64,000 nucleotides of DNA from Hoylesella loescheii DSM 19665 = JCM 12249 = ATCC 15930 (lineage in GTDB: Bacteria; Bacteroidota; Bacteroidia; Bacteroidales; Bacteroidaceae), in contig NZ_KB899210.1 in assembly GCF_000378085.1 (NCBI RefSeq), positions 537,803-601,802 on the forward strand, read 5' to 3'. The translations under genes were made by a program, and so were the position numbers. This document shows, piece by piece, positions 56,855 through 64,000 of the stretch. Below the pieces are notes generated by a model. It was not told the origin of the DNA and ran no database searches. It was given only the letters and a program-made list of their open reading frames with translations. Positions within the stretch are counted from its first letter, which is position 1, and each line of letters opens with the position of its first letter.

Positions 56855-59800
56855 TTAGTGTCTCCACTTGGGTCTGAAACTCTGCAAACGGCCATCCTCT
56901 TCTTTGTCTTGGACAGGGTTGTTCTCATTCTTCATTTTGGCAGGGTAATTGTTGCCGAGTAAATCTTTTTCTTGCTTTATTTCCCCTTTTTCTCCCTTTT
57001 CCTCATCAGGTGGAGCAAGGGTAAGCGCAATCTTTCTGTCCAACTCAGCGGCTTGCCCTTTAAGTGAACAAAGCTCGTCCTCTTTTTTCCAAGAACTGTT
57101 AGCAATGTTGGTGTAAACGTCTTTGTTGGCCACAACCTTTGCCATCTCTTTCTCATGTGATTCTATGACTTTCGGGATACGCTCCAAGGCGTTAATGAAG
57201 TTCTGACACGCAAGTTTCGGGTCTGTTGCCAACTTACCATTATTATAGGTATAGTAGATACTCTCCTGTCCTTTGACGAAGAAGCGGTTCACCGAACAGT
57301 CAAACAAATCCTTGGAAGTACTCTCTGTCTTGACCATAATGGAGAAACCATAGATTTCGCCAATTTTGTGGTATTCCCCTTTGGTGCGAGCTTTCTCGTC
57401 AATCTCCTGTAAACGTGCAGCAATGACCTTGAAGTCTGTACTATCTTCCACACCCTTGATAGTTAGTTTGTTGATGGGCTGTCCATCGGCATCACGTTCT
57501 ACACGCTGCTCAAATAGAGCTAAGTCAGACTGTGCTTCCTTGATTTTGTCTGTATGGAAAGATACGGAACTGTCAATCTCAGCCAACTTCCCTGTTGCAG
57601 CATCACGTTCACGGAGGAAGTTCTTACGTTCTGATTCCAAGGTAGTAATCTTCTTATCCAATCTTGCTTTTTCCAAAAGGTCGGTATTGCCTGAAAGCAC
57701 TGCTACATACTCTGAGAAGTTCATGCCGCTGTCCTCATCCATCGAACCCTCGTCGATGGTGCGACAACCAAGCTGGTTACTTTTCAGTTGATTGATGAAC
57801 AGCTGCTTGTTATGCAGCAGGTTAAACTTGTAGCTATCCAAGGAACGTTCCACGGCATAGATAATCACATCGACTTTGTTGTCGGCAAACTCTTTGGCGA
57901 TGAGGTTTCCTTTGCGTACGGCACGTCCGTTACGCTGCTCTAAGTCCGAAGGTCGCCAAGGCGTGTCCAAATGATGGATCGCAACGGCACGTTGCTGGGC
58001 ATTCACACCAGTACCCAACATGGACGTAGAACCGAAGATAATGCGAATATCACCGCGGTTCATCGCATCTACCATTGCCTTCTTTGCTTTCTCGTTCTTG
58101 CATTCCTGAATGAAACGTATCTCGTAGGACGGGATATGATAGTCTTCTACCAGCTTACGCTTGATTTCCGAATAGATGTTGAACTCTCCGCCGGGCTTGT
58201 AAGTTCCCAAGTCAGAGAACACGAACTGTGTACCTTTCTGTGTATCGTACTTTCGGTAATAGTCATTGAGCATCTTGGCACAATGGCTTGCCTTGTTGTC
58301 TATATGGTCTGAGTACCCTTTTTCATCAATCATGCGTAAATCAAGGCTCATCTTCCTCGCGTAGTCTGTTGCGATAAGCATCTTTGCCCTTTCCTCACTC
58401 TCACTCAGAGGTGCTCGCCCCAAGATTGTGGCATCGCCACTCTTGGCAAACTCCATCAGCTTTCCGATAAAGACTTCCTGCTCGGGTGTAGGCGGAATGT
58501 TGTGTAGTATCTCATTCTTTTCCGGGCGGTCGATGCCAATATCCTTTGCCGTGCGAAAATCGCAAATCTCCGCATAGAAAGCAGCCAGTTCGGGCACTTT
58601 GATGAAGGTACGGTAACGTTCCTTTTGGATAATCTCATTGGTGATGGAGAACTCGTAGTCAGTCGATTTCTTGGCAAAGACGGCTGCCCATGCATCAAAA
58701 CTATTGATACCTTGCTTTTCCAAAGCCTGCGGACGGAGATACTTGAAAAGAAGATACAACTCCGTCAGGCTATTGGAAATGGTCGTTCCCGAAAGGAAAG
58801 TGGCTCCTAAGTCCTTTCCGGACCGTTCTTGTATGGTATGAATGGCAAAGAGCATGTTTAAGGCACGCTGTGAACCATCAGGATTACCCAAGCCCGATAC
58901 ACGGTCATGGCGAGTGTTGAACATCAGGTTCTTGAATTGGTGCGATTCATCTACAAAGAGGTGATCGATACCCATCATCTTGAAATCCACCGCATCGTCC
59001 TTGCGTTCGGTGATGCTGTCCTGTATGTTCTGTAACTTGGCTTCAAGCGTCTGTTTGCGTTTTTCCAGTCCTTTGAGCATCCCACGGGAGATATCTCTTC
59101 CTTGTTGCCGCAACACCTCGAGGTTCTCTTCCACGGAGTCCAGTTCCTTTTGCATAATCGCTTCCTGTATCTCCAAGGCCTGCGGTATCATACCGAACTG
59201 TTCGTGCGTGAGGATGATACAGTCCCAGTCGTTGTTCTTGATGTCGTTGAAGATACGTTGTCTGTTCTGTTTATTAAAATCGTTCTTACCAGGATAGAGT
59301 ACCTTAGCATTAGGATAAGCTTTCCTAAAGGTATCGGCAATGTCGAATACATTTGCCTTCAGTCCGATAATCATCGGCTTGTTTGCCAGTCCCAAGCGCT
59401 TCATCTCGTAGGCAGCTGTACACATGATGAGTGTCTTTCCCGCCCCCACCTCGTGGTCGCAGATGCCGCCACCGTTGGTTTTGAGCATCCACACTGCATC
59501 CTTCTGGCTCTTGTAAAGGTCATCAATACCCAATCGTTTGAGGTCAAGGTCGGGAAAGGTCTGGTGCGTACCGTCAAAGTTAGGGCGTACAAAACAGTTA
59601 AAAAGGCGGTTGTATCTGTCGGAGAGTTGCTGTTTGAAGGTATCGGGTGTGCGCCCGAGCCAATCGACAAAGCCTTGTCTGATTTCCTCAATCTTGGCAT
59701 TTGCCATCTGGATGGCATGTCCGTCCCTTACTTTGATGGTCTTGGTCTCTCCCGTAACCTTGTCCGTCACCTCCTTGCTCTTGTTGATGTCGGGAATGGT

Positions 59801-62800
59801 ATTGTGCAGGGCATGCTTCAAGAGATTGATGCCGTCATAGCGGCGGAACTCTCCCTGTACGGCATACTTGTGCCAGATATTGGCATTCTTTCGGTCGCAG
59901 ACAATGCCGTACTCGTCCATGTTGGAATGGTAGGATACGCCAATATCCGTCCCGAAAAACTCCGAAGCAAACCTGCCATAGACCTTGGCAGGTATCCAGC
60001 GTTCACCGAGATTGAAGTCAAGGTCCGCAAAAGGAATGGGTGTTGGCGTGGCTGCACGTAGGGCAGCAAGGCTCTGCTTTGCTTCCTCGTGCCCGGGATG
60101 GTCCAAGAGCCACGACTCGATGCGCTCCGCCTTTTCTATTACATTGCCCGAAATGAACTTATCCGCCACCTCGTATGCGTTTTTTTCGGGATTGAAATAG
60201 ATGCGCCCTTCCAAGGAAGAAATGATGTCGCTTTCCTCCATATCAGGTAAAAGCGAACTCATGTAATCAAGTTCCACTGTGCCGTACTTGTTGAGCGATG
60301 CGCCAAGAGCCTCCATCGGGTCTGTGGCAATGGTCAGTTCCGTGGTAGAAAATGCCGTTGGATGGTCGAAGATGTCCGCCTTGATGTACCTGCCGTTCTC
60401 GGAGCGTTCCAAGAACAGCATTTCCACGCCTGTAGCATCCATCTTGATGATGTCGGTGTTCGCTTTCTGGTTAAAGTAGCCCCAACGTGCAACATAGTCA
60501 TCATACAGGTGGTTGAGCCTGCTGCGGTCTTCCCTGTCTTCTGCATGGTTCTCTGCCTCGTAGTCATAGAGACGGTGATAGCACTCCCGTATCTCGATAT
60601 AGGCTTTGAGACGGGAAAGCTGCGCATACGGCAAGTCCATCGGGTTGAAGGTCGGATGTCGCTTCAGGTCAGAAAGAAACCCCACCTGACCTTTCTGCAC
60701 GACAATGGAGCCGTCTCTCAGGTGAGAGTCCGGCGAAGAGAGAAAAGGGCGCGGTGAAGCGTCAAACTCTTTTCTGACTTCTGCTATCGGCTGCGGCTTG
60801 CGCTCCTCGGCTTCGTTCATGAAGTCGAAAAGGGATGGCTCACGTGAAGAGGAAGAAGCCGCTTTCCTGCTGCCACGGGTACGCCGTTGAGGAATGGTCG
60901 CTGCCTTTTGTATCTTGGACTCCGATGGTTTCTGGGGAGCAGTTTGAGTTATAGGACGGCGCACCTGTGAAGTTCCTGAATTATCCTTGATTTCATGGTT
61001 CACACGGGTAACTTCTCTTGTCCAAAGACTGTATTCCTCCGGGGCAAATAGTGACAGTTGCTCCGGTTGTCCGATGTCTTCCATGTTATTGTCCACCACC
61101 GGATGATGATCGTCGTCAAAGAATATCGTCTGCCCGTTCATCTCTCTCGGGGCTTCAATATCCGTACGGATTTCTTGTGGTTCCTGCTCGTATTGATGAT
61201 GAAGTGTCAAGGCGGGTACGCCTTCGGGAGCAGGTTCTATAGTCATGGAAGGCTGTTCTGATACGAATTGTTGTGGGGCAGACTCTGATGATGACGGCTG
61301 TAATGGAATTGTCTCGCCGTTAGGAACGGTATTTTCCATTATCTGCGTATCGTTCTCAGAAGCAATGGTTACAGTCTCTTTAACCTTATTCTCTGTTTCT
61401 GCCTTTGTTATCACTTCTTCCTTGATTTCCTCTGCTACCACTTCTTCTTTGGTATATTGTCCCCTGACTATTTCTTCCAGTTCGGCTATCTCGTGCAATT
61501 TCTTAGGAGAGAAGTACAGGTCACGTTCAATGCCCAGTCCTCTTACTTTTACGCCTTCCATCTCATCGAGGGACATATTGCCAAGCTCCCAGCCGTAACC
61601 CATCGTGACAGCACCGAAGCCAATGCGGCTCTTAGGATCATATTCCAGAAGGTAGGCTGTGTATGCTCCCATAGGGAAGAAATAGCATGCATAGGCAACC
61701 TTATCGCCTATGAGTTCCTTTTCCGTGCTGTAAAGTTTTGGTAGTTGCTTCCTGATACTGTCGGGCATGAGGTTATAGGCATCGTTTATACCCTTGTCTT
61801 CAGTCTTTGTCTTCTCTGTTTCTTCTTCCCGAATTATGGTAATACCCAACTTGCGAAGCTGTTTCTCCGCTTCTGCCTCTCGCTCTACCTCTGTCATCGG
61901 TATACCTGTTTCATATAGTTTACGGTCGATACGTTGTTCCATTTCAAGGGAGAGCCGTGTTCGGAGACTTTCTGCCATTTCCTCAATCCCTCCTGTGAAC
62001 CGATACTCCCATGCAGGTCTTCCATAAGGGTCTGTACCCATTATGCGCTCTGTGGCAACGGTGCGATGAGATATGTCTTTCCAATCCCCTACAAAAAGAG
62101 AGTTATGCTTGAAGACGACAGAAGAGCCTTCTTCCTTGGGAACGGAAACGGTTTCTACGAACTGCTGCTCAATGCCCTCGCTGATTTCTTTACCTGTCTG
62201 CTTCTGTAGGACGATGAGGTCACTGCCCACGGCCGTTCCTGCATTGTCTGAAAACATACCCGATGGCAGTCGGAGAGCGGAGATAAGGCGGCTGTTCTGC
62301 ATGAGGTAACGGCGTATGGCTTCATTGCGGGGACTGTCTAATACGCCCTGTGAGGTGATGAATGCCAAAATTCCACCTTCCTTGATGCAGTCCAGACCTT
62401 TCACGAAGAAGTAATTGTGAATGGCACGTGTGGACTCACGTTTAAGAGTGTCCTTACCTTTGCTGTATTCTCGGTCATAGACCATGAAATCACCGAAAGG
62501 AATGTTACTTGTAATAAGGTCGTATTTGTCTTTGTTTTCTAACTCCCCAATAGCTTCAAAAGGCTCGTTTCGGACGAAGATATTGCCTTTGCCATAGGGG
62601 TGCAGGGCCTGTGAGATGCGGGCAGTGAGCAGATCCTTTTCCATTGCATCTACAACTCCTGCTTGCCTTGCAAAGATTTCGGCAAAGGCACCCATACCCA
62701 TAGAAGGGTCTAAGCATCGTCTTATCTGCAGGTTTGTGAAGGCAAGTGCGTCTGAGATGGCAGAAACGATGCGGGTATCAGTATAGAAGGAGGTTAGCAC

Positions 62801-63100
62801 GCTTGCCTTGATGCTCTCCCAATACCGCTTGGCGGTATTGGCATCAACGGCATCACGGTAAATCATCTGCTTGAGCCTTTGGGTTGGCTCGAAGAGGTGT
62901 TGCTCCGACTTGCTCCAATAGCGGATGTCATCGGGGTTATCCGTACGGTTGAGTACACATTTCAAGCCACCGAAGCCTTGGTAGTCCCGTAAGATACTTT
63001 TCTCAGCTTCGGTGGCTTCGCGGCGTTCTTTCTCCAGGCGCAAGACCACACGGATAGTTTCCGTATTGGCTTCAAGGACGTTTTTCTTATTATATGCCAT
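56855..63100 (-). CDS. Giant DNA methylase-DUF2958-helicase fusion protein
   Basis: A 2081-residue protein found on Bacteroidota conjugative elements. Residues about 120-340 form an N6-adenine methyltransferase-like domain, with NIPFGDF near 201 in place of the usual NPPY. Residues about 445-540 match DUF2958 ([26 protein letters not shown]). A long acidic, low-complexity linker runs to about 780. From about 1190 a SNF2-like helicase follows: Walker [10 protein letters not shown] near 1215, DESH near 1383 and the C-terminal lobe with [12 protein letters not shown] near 1725. Coiled-coil sequence follows. P1 DarB shares the methylase-helicase plan and shields incoming DNA from restriction, so a protective role is plausible. 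It converges with abiEii and is followed upstream by topoisomerase III. Confidence 0.85.
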   Translation of the reverse strand: MAYNKKNVLEANTETIRVVLRLEKERREATEAEKSILRDYQGFGGLKCVLNRTDNPDDIRYWSKSEQHLFEPTQRLKQMIYRDAVDANTAKRYWESIKASVLTSFYTDTRIVSAISDALAFTNLQIRRCLDPSMGMGAFAEIFARQAGVVDAMEKDLLTARISQALHPYGKGNIFVRNEPFEAIGELENKDKYDLITSNIPFGDFMVYDREYSKGKDTLKRESTRAIHNYFFVKGLDCIKEGGILAFITSQGVLDSPRNEAIRRYLMQNSRLISALRLPSGMFSDNAGTAVGSDLIVLQKQTGKEISEGIEQQFVETVSVPKEEGSSVVFKHNSLFVGDWKDISHRTVATERIMGTDPYGRPAWEYRFTGGIEEMAESLRTRLSLEMEQRIDRKLYETGIPMTEVEREAEAEKQLRKLGITIIREEETEKTKTEDKGINDAYNLMPDSIRKQLPKLYSTEKELIGDKVAYACYFFPMGAYTAYLLEYDPKSRIGFGAVTMGYGWELGNMSLDEMEGVKVRGLGIERDLYFSPKKLHEIAELEEIVRGQYTKEEVVAEEIKEEVITKAETENKVKETVTIASENDTQIMENTVPNGETIPLQPSSSESAPQQFVSEQPSMTIEPAPEGVPALTLHHQYEQEPQEIRTDIEAPREMNGQTIFFDDDHHPVVDNNMEDIGQPEQLSLFAPEEYSLWTREVTRVNHEIKDNSGTSQVRRPITQTAPQKPSESKIQKAATIPQRRTRGSRKAASSSSREPSLFDFMNEAEERKPQPIAEVRKEFDASPRPFLSSPDSHLRDGSIVVQKGQVGFLSDLKRHPTFNPMDLPYAQLSRLKAYIEIRECYHRLYDYEAENHAEDREDRSRLNHLYDDYVARWGYFNQKANTDIIKMDATGVEMLFLERSENGRYIKADIFDHPTAFSTTELTIATDPMEALGASLNKYGTVELDYMSSLLPDMEESDIISSLEGRIYFNPEKNAYEVADKFISGNVIEKAERIESWLLDHPGHEEAKQSLAALRAATPTPIPFADLDFNLGERWIPAKVYGRFASEFFGTDIGVSYHSNMDEYGIVCDRKNANIWHKYAVQGEFRRYDGINLLKHALHNTIPDINKSKEVTDKVTGETKTIKVRDGHAIQMANAKIEEIRQGFVDWLGRTPDTFKQQLSDRYNRLFNCFVRPNFDGTHQTFPDLDLKRLGIDDLYKSQKDAVWMLKTNGGGICDHEVGAGKTLIMCTAAYEMKRLGLANKPMIIGLKANVFDIADTFRKAYPNAKVLYPGKNDFNKQNRQRIFNDIKNNDWDCIILTHEQFGMIPQALEIQEAIMQKELDSVEENLEVLRQQGRDISRGMLKGLEKRKQTLEAKLQNIQDSITERKDDAVDFKMMGIDHLFVDESHQFKNLMFNTRHDRVSGLGNPDGSQRALNMLFAIHTIQERSGKDLGATFLSGTTISNSLTELYLLFKYLRPQALEKQGINSFDAWAAVFAKKSTDYEFSITNEIIQKERYRTFIKVPELAAFYAEICDFRTAKDIGIDRPEKNEILHNIPPTPEQEVFIGKLMEFAKSGDATILGRAPLSESEERAKMLIATDYARKMSLDLRMIDEKGYSDHIDNKASHCAKMLNDYYRKYDTQKGTQFVFSDLGTYKPGGEFNIYSEIKRKLVEDYHIPSYEIRFIQECKNEKAKKAMVDAMNRGDIRIIFGSTSMLGTGVNAQQRAVAIHHLDTPWRPSDLEQRNGRAVRKGNLIAKEFADNKVDVIIYAVERSLDSYKFNLLHNKQLFINQLKSNQLGCRTIDEGSMDEDSGMNFSEYVAVLSGNTDLLEKARLDKKITTLESERKNFLRERDAATGKLAEIDSSVSFHTDKIKEAQSDLALFEQRVERDADGQPINKLTIKGVEDSTDFKVIAARLQEIDEKARTKGEYHKIGEIYGFSIMVKTESTSKDLFDCSVNRFFVKGQESIYYTYNNGKLATDPKLACQNFINALERIPKVIESHEKEMAKVVANKDVYTNIANSSWKKEDELCSLKGQAAELDRKIALTLAPPDEEKGEKGEIKQEKDLLGNNYPAKMKNENNPVQDKEEDGRLQSFRPKWRH

Positions 63101-63193
63101 AGTGTTTTCTTTTAATAAAGTGGAGGTAAAAAGGTCGGGAGGTAATACTTGTATCTCCCAACCTATATCCGTTCCTCTCTGTATCTGTCAGGA

Positions 63194-64000
63194 TTATCTC
63201 CCTTTTTGTTTTCCTTTCTTGTTCTCAAACTCAAAGGAAGTGGCGTAGTCTTCGCCCAGAACAAGTCGGGCATTAAACTTCTTGCCTGCCTTGCTGGTCA
63301 GCCCTTTAAGGATAGGCGTACGACCGGAACTTATCAAGTCGTGGATATTATCTTCAGAGAGAAGTATGCCGCAGACTTCACGAAACACATGGAAACCACA
63401 GGTCTCATGCCTGCACTTGGCTACCTTGGCATAGATGCCGACACTCTGCTGTCCGCATTTTGGGCAGCGGTAGACAGGATAGGACTTTTGCTCTGAAGAA
63501 AGCGAGAGGAGTTCCTCGCAGATTGTCCCCACGTATGAATTAATGCCCTGTGCGAACTTATCAGATGGCATCTTTCCTGCTTCAATAGCGGCAAGGGCAA
63601 GTTCCCAACTGCCTGTCATCTCCGCATTGGCAATCTTCTTGTCCTTGACAATCTCATAGACTGCCAGGCCTTTCTCGGTAGGTATGATGGATTTCTTGTC
63701 CCTACAGATATAGTCACGGAGGATAAGCGTCTCAATGATGTTGGCACGGGTGGCAGGTGTTCCGATACCACACTCTGCCATTGCCTTCTTACTTTCTGCA
63801 TCTTCGACCTCTTTTCCTGCGTTCTCCATAGCAGAAAGCAGTGTCGCTTCTGTGTAGAGAGGTTTAGGTTTGGTCTTATGCGCGGTTATCTCGGCAGAAA
63901 CAAGTGGTAAAATCTCTTCTTCTGTCAAACTAGGCAATGAAGACAAAATCTGTTCATCACCATCTTCTTTCTTCTCTACTTCAGTTGCCTGCTCTTTCTG
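63194..64000 (-). CDS. topB: Type IA DNA topoisomerase III, C-terminal part (runs off right edge)
   Basis: The last 268 codons of a topoisomerase III of the kind carried by Bacteroidota conjugative elements (topB/exc). The end of the core is recognisable: LYTEATLLSAMENAG, the conserved MAECGIGTPATRANIIETLILRDYI split here, and GLAVYEIVKDKKIA. After it comes a zinc-ribbon-like piece (RCPKCGQQSVG, then CRHETCGF) and a basic tail. The reading frame is open to the window edge, so the catalytic Tyr and toprim domain are outside. It is read in the same direction as the methylase-helicase, 94 bases upstream of it. Confidence 0.88.
   Translation of the reverse strand, partial: QKEQATEVEKKEDGDEQILSSLPSLTEEEILPLVSAEITAHKTKPKPLYTEATLLSAMENAGKEVEDAESKKAMAECGIGTPATRANIIETLILRDYICRDKKSIIPTEKGLAVYEIVKDKKIANAEMTGSWELALAAIEAGKMPSDKFAQGINSYVGTICEELLSLSSEQKSYPVYRCPKCGQQSVGIYAKVAKCRHETCGFHVFREVCGILLSEDNIHDLISSGRTPILKGLTSKAGKKFNARLVLGEDYATSFEFENKKGKQKGR

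Larger units (their letters stand above)
51591..64000. mobile_element. Integrative/mobile element, left part
   Basis: From about here to the right edge the gene set changes to that of Bacteroidota integrative and mobilizable elements: Xre and excisionase-like HTH proteins, toprim-RepA primase/helicase, AbiE toxin-antitoxin, a methylase-helicase of about 2080 residues and topoisomerase III. No tyrosine recombinase, relaxase or tra gene is inside the window, so its exact type (conjugative or mobilizable) and borders are not fixed. Confidence 0.8.

Overview
The window comes from a Bacteroidota chromosome, most likely Prevotella in the broad sense. The evidence is: TAnnTTTG promoters with an upstream TTTG about 20 bases away and no clear Shine-Dalgarno sequences; an ATP synthase operon that starts with beta and epsilon; two DUF5686-type outer-membrane proteins; a C10 (streptopain/interpain-like) cysteine protease and a large secreted protein with Bacteroidota-style C-terminal sorting-like tails; and GH25 and golvesin-type proteins. 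No 16S or species marker is present, so the species is not assigned.

Layout. 1-8.1 kb: start of a UvrD/AddA-like helicase, two envelope proteins, a membrane-anchored GH25 lysozyme and PPi-dependent phosphofructokinase. 8.4-18.7 kb: a plus-strand run holding an acyltransferase, a zinc amidase interrupted by a golvesin-like domain, YgiQ, YaaA, a flippase-like membrane protein, PepD and a glycyl-radical-activase-like radical SAM protein, followed by tRNA-Gln. 19.2-27.5 kb: a DUF5686 protein, then a tightly overlapping four-gene operon (nucleotidyltransferase, ATP-grasp-like protein, CDP-alcohol phosphatidyltransferase, HAD phosphatase) that looks like a lipid head-group or related pathway of unknown product, then an FAD oxidoreductase. 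27.8-38 kb: the complete F1Fo ATP synthase operon, ATP-dependent PfkA and an NhaD-type antiporter. 38.5-44 kb: tandem acyl-CoA synthetases, an AraC/GyrI regulator and two small proteins. 44-51 kb: two large secreted proteins around a gene-poor stretch. From about 51.25 kb to the right edge: an integrative/mobile element with helix-turn-helix proteins, a primase-helicase, an AbiE toxin-antitoxin (abortive infection) pair, a giant methylase-DUF2958-helicase and topoisomerase III. It runs off the window and no integrase is visible.

The least explained structures are as follows. (1) Four intergenic arrays (about 5.03, 25.68, 38.28 and 47.63 kb) share a 22-base period built from TGGAAC/GTTCCA half-sites, all in the same orientation, each with a conserved left boundary and a terminal half-unit; one unit carries a compensatory change. 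(2) The AbiE cassette is bracketed by two near-identical inverted repeats, one of them over its promoter. (3) A promoter-to-terminator unit of about 210 bases without a convincing gene, and a 54-base near-perfect palindrome, lie at the left side of the mobile element. (4) The four-gene lipid-like operon has a displaced catalytic aspartate in its phosphatidyltransferase motif.

Many start codons were chosen by placing them downstream of a TAnnTTTG promoter. All functional assignments come from motif recognition in the translated sequence, without any database search.
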